From Armatimonadota bacterium (GTDB lineage Bacteria; Sysuimicrobiota; Sysuimicrobiia; Sysuimicrobiales; Sysuimicrobiaceae): DNA of 64,000 nucleotides. This document shows, in pieces, positions 26,435 through 34,994 of this stretch. The stretch spans positions 58,820 through 122,819 of the forward strand of contig JAVKGW010000007.1 in NCBI GenBank assembly GCA_031460175.1. Direction: 5' to 3'. Each line of letters opens with the position of its first letter. Position 1 is the stretch's first letter. Position numbers and translations under genes: made by a program. The notes under the pieces were generated by a model that was given only the letters and a program-made list of their open reading frames with translations, searched no databases and was not told where the DNA came from.

Positions 26435-27134
26435 GATCCAGAACCTGGAAGTCCGCTACGGAGAGGCGAGGGCCCTGGAGGGGATCACCCTCACGGTCCA
26501 CGAGGGTGAGGTGGTGGCGGTCCTGGGCCCCAACGGCGCGGGCAAGAGCACGCTGGTGAAGAGCATTGCAGGCTGGGTGGGCATCCGGCAGGGGGAGGTG
26601 CGGTTCCAGGGAGAGTCCCTCGTGGGCTTACCTCCCGAACAGATCTGCGCGCGGGGGATCGGGCTGGTGCCGGAGGGCCGGCGGGTCTTCGCGGACCTGA
26701 CGGTGAAGGAAAATCTGGAGCTGGGCGCGTTCCATCCCCGCGCCCGGCAGCGCGCTCCCGAGACCCTCGAACAGGTCCTCCACCTCTTCCCCAGGCTTCG
26801 GGAGCGTCTGGGACAGCGGGCCGGAAGCCTGAGCGGCGGGGAGCAGCAGATGCTGGCCATCGGGCGCGCGCTGATGGGGATGCCGAAGCTGTTGCTGATG
26901 GACGAGCCGTCCTTGGGCCTGGCTCCCGTTATGGTGGAGGCGGTCTTCCGATTCGTGCAGGAGGCCCGCACCCTGGGTCTGTCCATCCTCCTGGTGGAGC
27001 AGAACGCGGTGTGGGCCCTGGCGGTGGCCCATCGGGGGGTGGTGATGGATCGGGGTCGCATCGTGACGGAGGGCACCCAGGAGGCGCTGCGGCGGGATCC
27101 GCGGGTCCAGGACGCCTACCTCGGGGTGGGATAG
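26427..27134 (+). CDS. HAAT ABC transporter ATP-binding protein, LivF type, system 2
   Basis: 235 residues; ATG at 26427 overlaps the LivG-type gene by eight bases, with GGGGGGTCTC upstream. Walker A is GPNGAGKST, the LivF block GLVPEGRRVFADLTVKENLELGAF, signature LSGGEQQMLAIGRALM and Walker B LLLMDEPSLGLAP, all canonical. This completes the second HAAT system (binding protein, H, M, G, F). The next gene, a beta-hydroxyacid dehydrogenase, starts 34 bases later. Confidence 0.93.
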   Translation: MLEIQNLEVRYGEARALEGITLTVHEGEVVAVLGPNGAGKSTLVKSIAGWVGIRQGEVRFQGESLVGLPPEQICARGIGLVPEGRRVFADLTVKENLELGAFHPRARQRAPETLEQVLHLFPRLRERLGQRAGSLSGGEQQMLAIGRALMGMPKLLLMDEPSLGLAPVMVEAVFRFVQEARTLGLSILLVEQNAVWALAVAHRGVVMDRGRIVTEGTQEALRRDPRVQDAYLGVG

Positions 27135-27168
27135 CGGGAGCGAGGGGAAGACGGGCGGGAGGACGGCG

Positions 27169-28059
27169 GTGGAAAAGATCGGATTCGTCGGGCTCGGCGT
27201 GATGGGCGGCCGGATGGTGAAGCGGCTCCTGGAGGCAGGCCGCCCCGTGGTGGGCTACAACCGCACGCGGTCCAAAGCGCAGTGGCTGGTGGACCTGGGC
27301 ATGGAGTGGGCGGACTCTCCCCGGGCGGTGGCGGAGGCCGCGGACGTGATCTTCACCATGGTCCGGGACACGGAGGCCCTCCGGGCGGTCACCCGCGGCC
27401 CGGACGGCATCCTGGCCGGGCTCGGCCCGGGAAAGGTGTACGTGGACATGAGCACCGTGAGCCCCGCGGAGAGCCGGGCCCTGGCCGCGGAGGTCGCCGC
27501 GCGGGGCGCCCGGATGCTGGATGCCCCGGTGTCCGGGAGCGTGACGACCCTCGAAGAGGGGCGGCTCTCCATCATGGTGGGAGGAGAGGTGGAAACCTTC
27601 CAGCGGGTGCTCCCCATCCTCCAGGACATCGGGCCCGTGGTCACCCATGTGGGCGGGAACGGGCAGGCGGTGCTCATGAAGATCGCCACGAACCTCAGCC
27701 TCGCGGTCCAGATGCTGGCCTTCAGCGAGGGGGTGCTGATGGCGGAGAAAGGGGGGATCCCCCGGGAGACCGCGGTGCAGGTGCTGCTCAACAGCGTGGC
27801 GGCCTCTCCCATGCTCAAGTACCGGGGTCCCTTCGTCCTCCGGATGCCGGAGGAGGCCTGGTTTGACGTGAACATGATGCAGAAGGATCTGCTGCTCGCC
27901 CTGGAGGCGGGCCGGGAGCTCAACGTTCCCCTCCCCACCACGGCGGTGACCAACGAGTACCTCACCGCCGCCCGGGGCATGGGGCTGGACCGGTACGACT
28001 TCGCGGTCCTGTTCGAGGTCCTGTCCCGCCTGAGCGGGCGGATGCCGGGACTGGAATAG
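27169..28059 (+). CDS. NAD(P)-dependent beta-hydroxyacid dehydrogenase (3-hydroxyisobutyrate/tartronate-semialdehyde type)
   Basis: 296 residues starting at GTG with GGGCGGGAGGAC upstream. The N-terminal Rossmann domain has IGFVGLGVMGGRMVKRLLEAG and YNRT; Arg after Asn favours NADP. The substrate-binding block DAPVSGSVTTLEEGRLSIMVGG is the family signature. The catalytic Lys is most likely in GNGQAVLMKIATN, placed as in glyoxylate reductase-like members. Helical C-terminal domain. These enzymes interconvert a 3-hydroxyacid and its semialdehyde. It stands between the HAAT system and the E1/E2 genes, so it may act on a product of the imported ligand. Confidence 0.9.
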   Translation: MEKIGFVGLGVMGGRMVKRLLEAGRPVVGYNRTRSKAQWLVDLGMEWADSPRAVAEAADVIFTMVRDTEALRAVTRGPDGILAGLGPGKVYVDMSTVSPAESRALAAEVAARGARMLDAPVSGSVTTLEEGRLSIMVGGEVETFQRVLPILQDIGPVVTHVGGNGQAVLMKIATNLSLAVQMLAFSEGVLMAEKGGIPRETAVQVLLNSVAASPMLKYRGPFVLRMPEEAWFDVNMMQKDLLLALEAGRELNVPLPTTAVTNEYLTAARGMGLDRYDFAVLFEVLSRLSGRMPGLE

Positions 28060-28073
28060 GAGGTGAGGAGGAG

Positions 28074-29087
28074 ATGCAGCGGCCTGTGACGTCCGTGGGC
28101 CCGGAGCTCCCTCCGGAAGTGCGGGATGTGCCGAGGGAGCAGTGGCTCCACATGTACGAGCTCATGGCGAAGATCCGGGCCTTTGAGGAGCAGGCGAACG
28201 AGCTGTACATCACCCGGAAGATGCCGGGACTCACCCACCTGTACAGCGGGGAGGAGGCGGTGGCGGTGGGCGTGTGCCAGGCCCTGCGGCGGGACGACTA
28301 CATCACCAGCACCCACCGGGGACACGGCCACTGCCTCGCCAAGGGGGCCCGGGTGGACCGGATGTTCTGCGAGCTCCTGGGCAAGGCGGAGGGCTACTGC
28401 CGGGGCAAGGGGGGCTCCATGCACATCGCGGACCCGGACTCCGGGAATCTCGGCGCCAACGCCATCGTGGGCGGGAGCACGGGGATCGCCGCAGGGGCGG
28501 CGCTGTCCGCGAAGATGCGGGGGACGGATCAGGTGGCGGTGTGCTTCTTCGGGGAAGGGGCCCTGGGTCAGGGGATCCTGTACGAGGCCATGAACATGGC
28601 CTCCCTGTGGAAGCTCCCGGTGATCTACGTGTGCGAGAACAACCTGTACAACGAGTACACCCACTACCGGGAGACCACGGCGGGAGAGATCCTGGCACGG
28701 CCCCGGGCCTTCGGGATCCCCGCGGAGGAGGTGGACGGACAGGACGTGCGGCTGGTGCTGGCCGCGGCCCGTCGGGCCGTGGCCAGGGCCCGGCGCGGGG
28801 AAGGACCCTCGTTCTTGCTGTGCAACACCTACCGATTCTATGGCCACCACGTGGGCGACGTGGACCGCTCCTACTACCGGAGCAAGGAGGAGGAGGAGTG
28901 GTGGAAGCGGGAGCGGGATCCCCTGCGCATCCTGCGGGACTGGATGGTGCAGGCGGGGCTCGCGGAGGAGGCGGAGTTCGAGCGCATCCATCGGGCGGTC
29001 CAGGAGGAGATCCTGGCCGGGGTGGCCTACGCCCTGGAGGCTCCTTATCCGGATCCCCGGGAGGTGAGCCAGCATGTCTACGCCTAG
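28074..29087 (+). CDS. ThDP-dependent 2-oxo acid/acetoin dehydrogenase E1 component, alpha subunit
   Basis: 337 residues; ATG after AGGAGGTGAGGAG. Family blocks are KIRAFEEQANELYITRKMPGLTHLYSGEEAVAVGV, STHRGHGHCLAKGA, and KGGSMHIADPDSGNLGANAIVGG. The ThDP motif is GEG-(x)-NN (FFGEGALGQGILYEAMNM up to VCENN); Glu replaces the common Asp, as in some acetoin dehydrogenases. Length fits AcoA (about 330) better than larger PDH alpha chains. It pairs with the beta subunit, whose gene overlaps by 14 bases. Acetoin is favoured because of size and a nearby butanediol-dehydrogenase-like gene, but pyruvate or branched 2-oxo acids are possible. Confidence 0.9.
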   Translation: MQRPVTSVGPELPPEVRDVPREQWLHMYELMAKIRAFEEQANELYITRKMPGLTHLYSGEEAVAVGVCQALRRDDYITSTHRGHGHCLAKGARVDRMFCELLGKAEGYCRGKGGSMHIADPDSGNLGANAIVGGSTGIAAGAALSAKMRGTDQVAVCFFGEGALGQGILYEAMNMASLWKLPVIYVCENNLYNEYTHYRETTAGEILARPRAFGIPAEEVDGQDVRLVLAAARRAVARARRGEGPSFLLCNTYRFYGHHVGDVDRSYYRSKEEEEWWKRERDPLRILRDWMVQAGLAEEAEFERIHRAVQEEILAGVAYALEAPYPDPREVSQHVYA

Positions 29088-30099
29088 TCTCTCCGTCGGA
29101 TCCGGCGCACCCGCGGGCGTGCGGGAGATCACCATGGCCCAGGCCATCCGGGAGGCCCTGGCGGAGGAGATGCGCCGGGATCCCCGGGTGTTCCTCCTGG
29201 GCGAGGACGTGGCGGAAGCCGGCCACCCCTTCAAGGTGCTCACGGGGCTTGTGGACGAGTTCGGCCGGGAACGGGTGATCGACACCCCCATCTCGGAGGC
29301 GGGCTTCACCGGGATCGCGGTGGGCGCGGCCATGACGGGGATGCGGCCCGTGGTGGACATCATGTTCGGCGATTTCCTCACCCTGGCCATGGATCAGATC
29401 GTGAACCAGGCGGCCAAGATCCACTACATGTCCGGCGGCAAGCTCAAGGTGCCCCTGGTGGTCCGGACCACCTTGGGGGCGACCCGCCGGTCCGCGGCCC
29501 AGCACAGCCAGAGCCTGCACGCCTGGTTCAGCCACATCCCCGGACTCAAGGTGGCCCTGCCCGCTACCCCCTACGACGCGAAGGGGCTGTTGAAGACCGC
29601 CATCCGGGACGACAACCCCGTGCTCTTCTTCGAGGACAAGATGATGTACCAGGTGAAGGGACCGGTCCCGGAGGAGGAGTACACCATCCCCTTCGGGGTA
29701 GCGGACATCAAGCGGCCGGGGCGCCACGTGACCCTGGTGGCCACCAGCAGCATGGTCTACGTGGCCCTGGACGCGGCCCGGATCCTGGAGCAGGAGGGGA
29801 TTGAGGCGGAGGTGGTGGACCCCCGCACCACCCTCCCCCTGGACGTGGAGACCCTGGTGGCCAGTGCCCGGAAAACCGGCCGTGTGATCGTGATCGACGA
29901 GGGATACCGAGGGTACGGGGTGACCGCGGAGATCGCCGCGGTGATCGCGGAGGAAGCTTTTTACGATCTCGAGGCGCCCGTGCGCCGCCTGGGGGCCATG
30001 GACGTGCCGGTCCCCTTCTCGCCGGTCCTGGAGGACCAGACCGTACCGACCCCCGAACAGGTGGCCGCGGTGGCACGGGAACTCTGTGGGCGAGCGTGA
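29074..30099 (+). CDS. ThDP-dependent 2-oxo acid/acetoin dehydrogenase E1 component, beta subunit
   Basis: 341 residues from ATG 29074, with GGGAGGTGAGCC inside the end of the alpha gene. The order is the pyrimidine-binding domain (ITMAQAIREALAEEMRRDPRVFLLGEDVAE, then TPISEAGFTGIAVGAAMTGMRPVV), the YMSGGKLKVPLVVR strand, and the transketolase C-terminal domain (VDPRTTLPLD, then VIVIDEGYRGYGV). All E1-beta marks are intact, including the Glu of SEAGF. Together with E1-alpha it decarboxylates or cleaves the substrate and passes an acyl group to the lipoyl arm of E2. The E2 gene is separated by an M24-family gene, which is unusual. Confidence 0.92.
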   Translation: MSTPSLSVGSGAPAGVREITMAQAIREALAEEMRRDPRVFLLGEDVAEAGHPFKVLTGLVDEFGRERVIDTPISEAGFTGIAVGAAMTGMRPVVDIMFGDFLTLAMDQIVNQAAKIHYMSGGKLKVPLVVRTTLGATRRSAAQHSQSLHAWFSHIPGLKVALPATPYDAKGLLKTAIRDDNPVLFFEDKMMYQVKGPVPEEEYTIPFGVADIKRPGRHVTLVATSSMVYVALDAARILEQEGIEAEVVDPRTTLPLDVETLVASARKTGRVIVIDEGYRGYGVTAEIAAVIAEEAFYDLEAPVRRLGAMDVPVPFSPVLEDQTVPTPEQVAAVARELCGRA

Positions 30100-30126
30100 G
30101 GGAGGACGCTGGGAGGAGGTGAGGAG

Positions 30127-31464
30127 ATGGGCATTAAGACGTATGGCCTCATGGGCGTGGATTGGGAAGTCCGCGTGGACTACGAGCGGCTGCGCCGGGA
30201 GCGCCTCCAGCGCGCCAAGGCCTTCCTGAAGCGGTCGGAGCTCGGGGCCCTGTTGTGCTTCGACATGAACAACATCCGCTACATCACCGCCACCCACATC
30301 GGCACCTGGGCCATGGACAAGCTCGTGCGGTTCTGCCTGCTGCCCCAGGACGACGAGCCCATCCTTTGGGACTTCGGGTCCGCGGCCCGGCACCACCAGC
30401 TGTACTGTCCGTGGCTGGGGGAGCGATCCCGGGCCGGAATCTCCACCCTCCGGGGGTCCTACCCGGAGCGGGCGAAGGACGTGGCCCGGAAGATCCGGGT
30501 GGAGCTCGAGGCGAGGGGGCTCCACAGGGAACCCCTGGGCGTGGACGTCGTGGAACCCACGGTGCTCTTCGCCCTCCAGGAGGAGGGGCTCCGGGTGGTG
30601 GACGGCCAGTGGGTGATGACGGAGGCCCGGAAGATCAAGACCCAGGACGAGATCACCCTGCTCACCACCGCCTGCATGATGGTGGATGCCGCCTACGAGG
30701 AGCTCTACAAGTTCCTGCGGCCGGGCGTGCGGGAGAACGAGTGCGTGGGGCTCGTGGCCAAAGTCCTCTATGACCTCGGCTCCGAGCATGTGGAAGGGGT
30801 GAACGCCATCAGTGGAGAGCGGTGCAGCCCGCATCCCCACGTGTACACGGATCGGGTCCTGCGGCCCGGAGACCCCGTGTACTTCGACATCCTGCACAGC
30901 TTCAACGGCTACCGCACCTGCTACTACCGCACCTTCGTGGTCGGAAGCGCCTCCCCGGCCATGGTCGACGCCTACAAGCGGTGCCGGGACTACCTGGACG
31001 CGGCCATCAGCCTCATCAAGCCGGGAGTGACCACCGCGGACGTGGTGAAGGTCTGGCCCCGGGCCGAGGAGTTCGGGTTTGCCAACGAGGAGGCCGCCTT
31101 CGCGCTGCAATACGGGCACGGGGTCGGTCTGTCCATCTGGGAGAAGCCCATCTTCAGCCGGCTCGTGTCCTTCGAGAAGCCGGAGGTCATCGAGGAGGGC
31201 ATGGTCTTGGCCCTGGAGACCTTCTGGCCCGCTTCCGATGGATGGAGTGCGGCCCGCATCGAGGAGCAGCTGGTGGTCACCAAGGACGGGTGCGAGGTCA
31301 TCACCCGGTTCCCCGCGGAGCAGCTCCTGGTGGCGGGAGCCCGGTACTGGACCGTGGACGGGCCGCTCCCGCTGCGGCGGGAGGTGCAGTCGCACCTGAA
31401 CCGGGAAACGAGCCCTCGGGAGGCCGTGGTGGCCTCCGCGGCGGTGGAGGGCGTCCGGCCCTAG
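30127..31464 (+). CDS. M24-family protein (creatinase/aminopeptidase P fold) with a modified metal site
   Basis: 445 residues; ATG after GGAGGTGAGGAG. An N-terminal creatinase-like domain (about 1-150) precedes a pita-bread domain. Metal-ligand positions are Asp254, Cys265 in place of the second Asp (spacing of 11 as in methionine aminopeptidase), His331, Glu364 and Glu379. Loss of one of the five ligands argues against normal dinuclear Xaa-Pro peptidase activity. Creatinase and ectoine hydrolase show that this fold can cleave non-peptide C-N bonds without metal. The gene lies between E1-beta and E2 and is clearly in the same operon. The function is unknown; a small-molecule amidohydrolase or amidinohydrolase role is my inference. 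Confidence 0.85.
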   Translation: MGIKTYGLMGVDWEVRVDYERLRRERLQRAKAFLKRSELGALLCFDMNNIRYITATHIGTWAMDKLVRFCLLPQDDEPILWDFGSAARHHQLYCPWLGERSRAGISTLRGSYPERAKDVARKIRVELEARGLHREPLGVDVVEPTVLFALQEEGLRVVDGQWVMTEARKIKTQDEITLLTTACMMVDAAYEELYKFLRPGVRENECVGLVAKVLYDLGSEHVEGVNAISGERCSPHPHVYTDRVLRPGDPVYFDILHSFNGYRTCYYRTFVVGSASPAMVDAYKRCRDYLDAAISLIKPGVTTADVVKVWPRAEEFGFANEEAAFALQYGHGVGLSIWEKPIFSRLVSFEKPEVIEEGMVLALETFWPASDGWSAARIEEQLVVTKDGCEVITRFPAEQLLVAGARYWTVDGPLPLRREVQSHLNRETSPREAVVASAAVEGVRP

Positions 31465-31477
31465 GTCGGAGGGAGAC

Positions 31478-32641
31478 GTGCCGAAAGAGGTGATCATGCC
31501 CGCCCTGGGGTTGGCCCAGGAGACCGGTAAGGTCCTGAGGTGGCTGCGGGAGGAGGGGCAGGAGGTCCGTCAGGGCGACCCCCTCCTGGAGGTGGAGACC
31601 GATAAGGCCAACGTGGAGATCGAGGCCCCGGCGAGCGGCGTGCTGGCCCGGGTCTTGGCGCCCGAAGGCGCGGAGGTCCCCGTCGGGCAGGTGATCGGCT
31701 GGATCCTCCTGCCCGGGGAGCAGGCGTCCGACCTCCCGGTTCCGGAGGCCTCGGCTGCGGCGGCGGAGCGGGAGGCGGGAACGACTGCGGCCCCCGAGGC
31801 GGCGCCGGGGCCAGGGCCGGAGGCGGAGATTGCCCCCGCCCGGCCGCGGGCGTCTCCCAAGGCGCGCCGGATGGCGCGGGAGATGGGCGTGGACCTGAGG
31901 TCGGTTCAAGGGTCGGGTCCGGGCGGGGCGGTGCTCGCCGCGGATGTGGAGCGGGCCGCGGCCCGGGCAGAGCCCGCCGAGCTCCCGCACATCTGGAAGC
32001 TCATGGCGGACCGGACCGCCCGCGCATGGACGACGGTCCCGCATTTCTTCCTCCAGCGGGACGTCCGGGCGGACCGGCTCCTGGCCTGGCGGGACGCCTT
32101 GCGGACGAGGATCCAGGCGGAGATCACGTACACGGACCTTCTGGTGAAGCTGGTTGCGGCGGCCCTCCGGGCGCATCCCGAGGTGAACGCCCGCTGGGAG
32201 GAAGGGCGGATCCGGAGACTCCCGGAGGTGAACGTCGGGCTTGCGGTGGCCACGGAGCAGGGGCTCGTGGTGCCCGTGATCCACGGAGCGGATGGACTTC
32301 CCGTAGAGGAGATCGCACGTCGTCGGGCGGAGCTCGTGGAGCGGGCGAGGTCCGGAAAGCTGCGTCTGGAGGATGTGGAGGGAGGGACCTTCACCCTCAC
32401 GAACCTGGGCATGTACGGGGTGGATCGGTTCTTCGCCATCATCAACGCGCCGCAGGCGGCCATTCTGAGCGTGGGACGGATCACGGAGTGGGCCGTGGCG
32501 GAGGAAGGGAGGGCCGTGGTGCGCCCCGGCCTCACCTTGGGGCTCTCCTGTGACCACCGGGTGATAGACGGCGCCCGGGCCGCCCGGTTCCTGGAGACGT
32601 TGGCGGGGTTCGTGGAGGAGCCGCTGGCGCTGCTGCGGTAG
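31478..32641 (+). CDS. Dihydrolipoamide acyltransferase (E2) of a 2-oxo acid/acetoin dehydrogenase complex
   Basis: 387 residues starting at GTG. The lipoyl domain spans residues 1-80, with the modified Lys43 in ETDKANVEIEAP. An Ala/Pro/Glu-rich linker follows, then the peripheral subunit-binding domain (SPKARRMAREMGVDLRSVQGSGPGGAVLAADV), then the catalytic domain ending in SCDHRVIDGARAARFLE with His360 and Asp364. One lipoyl domain and this length fit AcoC or a short E2. The catalytic domain is on the short side but complete. No dihydrolipoamide dehydrogenase (E3) is encoded in the window, so E3 is presumably shared with another complex. Confidence 0.92.
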   Translation: MPKEVIMPALGLAQETGKVLRWLREEGQEVRQGDPLLEVETDKANVEIEAPASGVLARVLAPEGAEVPVGQVIGWILLPGEQASDLPVPEASAAAAEREAGTTAAPEAAPGPGPEAEIAPARPRASPKARRMAREMGVDLRSVQGSGPGGAVLAADVERAAARAEPAELPHIWKLMADRTARAWTTVPHFFLQRDVRADRLLAWRDALRTRIQAEITYTDLLVKLVAAALRAHPEVNARWEEGRIRRLPEVNVGLAVATEQGLVVPVIHGADGLPVEEIARRRAELVERARSGKLRLEDVEGGTFTLTNLGMYGVDRFFAIINAPQAAILSVGRITEWAVAEEGRAVVRPGLTLGLSCDHRVIDGARAARFLETLAGFVEEPLALLR

Positions 32642-32648
32642 AGAGCGC

Positions 32649-33425
32649 ATGGATCTCGGAATCCAGGGGAGGGTTGCCATCGTCACGGGAGGAAGCCGGG
32701 GGTTGGGGCGCAGCGCGGCCATGTCCCTCGCCCGGGAGGGAGTCCGGGTGGCCATCTGCGCGCGGAACCCCGAAGACCTCCACCGGACCGTGCAGGAGCT
32801 CCGCGGCCTGGGAGCGGAGGCCATGGGCGTGGTGGCGGACGTGACGCATCCGGAGGGACCGGAGAGGGTCTACCGGGAGACGGTGGAGCGGTACGGGCAG
32901 GTGGACATCCTCGTGAACAACGTCGGAGGGCGGCGGGGAGGGCAGTCCCTGGAGGACACCACGGAGCAGGACTTCCTGGACGCCCTCCTCCTCAACCTGT
33001 TCAGCGCCATCCGGCTCACCCGGCTTGCCCTTCCCGAGATGCGCAGGCGGCGCTGGGGCCGGGTCATCAACATCGCCTCCATCTGGGGGCGGGAGTACGG
33101 GGGGACCATCGCGTACATGACCGCGAAGGCCGCCCTCATCGCGTTCACGAAGGGCCTGGCCCGGCAAGTGGCGAAGGACAACGTGCTGGTGAACTCCGTG
33201 GCGCCGGGGTCCATCCTGTTCCCGGGCGGGGGCTGGGATCGGTTCATCCGTACGAACCCGCCGGAGGTGGTGGAGGAGTTCATCGCGCGTAACCTCCCCA
33301 TGGGCCGGTTCGGTTGGCCGGAGCCCGTGGGGGATCTCGTGGCGTTCCTCGCTTCGGAGCGGGCGTCCCTCATTACCGGCGCCTGCATCAACATCGATGG
33401 GGGACAGAGCTACTCCCTGATCTAG
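32649..33425 (+). CDS. Short-chain dehydrogenase/reductase (classical SDR)
   Basis: 258 residues, start eight bases after the E2 gene. Nucleotide motif VTGGSRGLGRSAAMSLA, then CARN (NADP preference possible), VNNVGG, the Ser in VINIASIWG, and the catalytic Tyr156-x-x-x-Lys160 (YMTAK). The end ITGACINIDGGQSYSL is standard. It should be an active NAD(P)-dependent oxidoreductase, in contrast to the SDR-like protein encoded at 20737. It may act as an acetoin/diacetyl reductase or on a hydroxyacyl intermediate; context is the E1/E2 genes and an aldehyde dehydrogenase gene. The substrate is not known. Confidence 0.92.
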   Translation: MDLGIQGRVAIVTGGSRGLGRSAAMSLAREGVRVAICARNPEDLHRTVQELRGLGAEAMGVVADVTHPEGPERVYRETVERYGQVDILVNNVGGRRGGQSLEDTTEQDFLDALLLNLFSAIRLTRLALPEMRRRRWGRVINIASIWGREYGGTIAYMTAKAALIAFTKGLARQVAKDNVLVNSVAPGSILFPGGGWDRFIRTNPPEVVEEFIARNLPMGRFGWPEPVGDLVAFLASERASLITGACINIDGGQSYSLI

Positions 33426-33465
33426 CGCGGGGCCCGGATGGGGCGGGTGAGAGGGAGGTGATGAG

Positions 33466-34899
33466 ATGGCCACGCGGACGGTGCCCCGGTGGGGGCTGTA
33501 CGTGGACGGGAAGTGGCGGGAAGGAGAGCGGTACGTGCCGGTGCTCCACAAGTACCGGCAGGAGGTGATGGCGGAGGTCGCGGAGGCAGACGAGGCCCTG
33601 GTGGAGGAGGCGGTGCGGGCCGCACAGCGGGCGGTTGAGGAGCGGCCGCTGGCACCCTACCGGCGGTTCGAGATCCTGCGCCGGGCCGCAGATCTCCTGA
33701 GCGCACGGAAGGAAGAGTTCGCCCGCACCATCGCCCAGGAGGCCGGGAAACCCCTGAAGTACGCCCGGGTGGAGGTGGATCGGGCGATCCAGACCATTTC
33801 GCTCAGCGGGGAGGAGGCAAAGCGCATCCACGGGGAGCAGGTGCCCGTCGATGCGGCGCCAGGTTCCGAGGGCCGGATCGCGTTCACCCTCCGGGTCCCC
33901 GTCGGCGTGGTGTGCGCCATCACGCCCTTCAACTTCCCCTTGAACCTCGTGGCCCACAAGGTGGCCCCGGCCCTGGCGGCGGGGAATGCGGTGGTGCTCA
34001 AGCCCGCCACGTATACGCCCCTCACGAGCCTCCTGCTCGCGCAGCTCCTGGAAGAGGCCGGGCTCCCCCCCGGGTACCTCAACGTGGTGGTGGGAAGCGG
34101 GCGCACGGTGGGCGAGGCCCTGCTCCGGCATCCCGGGATCGCCCTCTATACCTTCACCGGGAGCCCGGAGGTGGGTGAGCGCATCAAGGCCGCCACGGGC
34201 CTCCGTCGCGTGATCCTGGAGCTCGGCAACAACTCCCCCAACATCGTGGCCGAAGACGCGGATCTGGATCAGGCGGCGCAGCTGTTGGCCCGGTTCGCGT
34301 ATCTCTATGCCGGACAGTTCTGCATCTCCGTCCAGCGCATCTACGTGGAAGAGCCCGTCTACGAGGCCTTCCTGGAGAAGTTCGTGGCATCTGCCCGGGC
34401 CATGAAGCTGGGAGATCCCGAGGACCCCGAGACGGACATCGGCCCCATGATCTCCGAAGCGGACGCCCAGCGCGTGGAAGCCTGGGTGGAGGAGGCTCTC
34501 CAGGGCGGCGCGAAGCGGGTGCTGGGTGGCCCGCGCCAGGGCGTGCTGTATCCCGCCACGGTCCTGGTGGACGTGCGGCCGGAGATGAAGGTCGTCTGCC
34601 AGGAGGTCTTCGGTCCCGTGGCCTCCGTGGTGGCGTGCTCGAGCTTCGAGGAGGCCCTGGAGCAGGCCAACCGAACCGAGTACGGTCTGCAGGCGGGGGT
34701 GTTCACCCGCGATCTCCGCAAGGCCATGCGGGCGGCCCGGACCCTGCGCATGGGCGGGGTCATCATCAACGACACCTCCGGCTACCGGGTGGACCTCATG
34801 CCCTATGGGGGTGTGCGGCGAAGCGGCATCGGACGGGAAGGCCCCCGCTACGCCATCGAAGAGATGACGGACCTGCGCCTCATCGTGCTGAATCCTTAA
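33466..34899 (+). CDS. NAD(P)-dependent aldehyde dehydrogenase
   Basis: 477 residues from ATG 33466, with GAGGGAGGTGATGAG upstream. Family marks are TPFNFPLNLVAHKVAPALAAGN, the FTGSPEVG turn, the general-base Glu in LELGNNSPNIV and the nucleophile Cys in YAGQFCISVQR. The C-terminal MPYGGVRRSGIGREG is also present. Asn in GNNS where many members have GGKS or GGNA points to the lactaldehyde/glyceraldehyde-3-phosphate/phosphonoacetaldehyde-like branch. It may oxidise acetaldehyde or a semialdehyde made by neighbouring enzymes. Length is normal. The gene is 40 bases after the SDR and ends 95 bases before the molybdenum enzyme gene. Confidence 0.92.
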   Translation: MATRTVPRWGLYVDGKWREGERYVPVLHKYRQEVMAEVAEADEALVEEAVRAAQRAVEERPLAPYRRFEILRRAADLLSARKEEFARTIAQEAGKPLKYARVEVDRAIQTISLSGEEAKRIHGEQVPVDAAPGSEGRIAFTLRVPVGVVCAITPFNFPLNLVAHKVAPALAAGNAVVLKPATYTPLTSLLLAQLLEEAGLPPGYLNVVVGSGRTVGEALLRHPGIALYTFTGSPEVGERIKAATGLRRVILELGNNSPNIVAEDADLDQAAQLLARFAYLYAGQFCISVQRIYVEEPVYEAFLEKFVASARAMKLGDPEDPETDIGPMISEADAQRVEAWVEEALQGGAKRVLGGPRQGVLYPATVLVDVRPEMKVVCQEVFGPVASVVACSSFEEALEQANRTEYGLQAGVFTRDLRKAMRAARTLRMGGVIINDTSGYRVDLMPYGGVRRSGIGREGPRYAIEEMTDLRLIVLNP

Positions 34900-34994
34900 G
34901 CCGTCGGTGTGGAGGCGCGGTAAGCGAAGCCTCGGGCGCCCCCATCCCAGAGCTCGCAGGCCTGCCACCTTCTGAGCCCGTGTGGAGGTGTTGG

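Noticed and set aside
28303..31497. Very long minus-strand open frame (over 1000 codons) opposite the E1/M24 genes
   Set aside because: Low-complexity Pro/Gly/His/Arg-rich translation with no family motifs, lying opposite genes with clear domains. It is a by-product of high GC in the third codon position.
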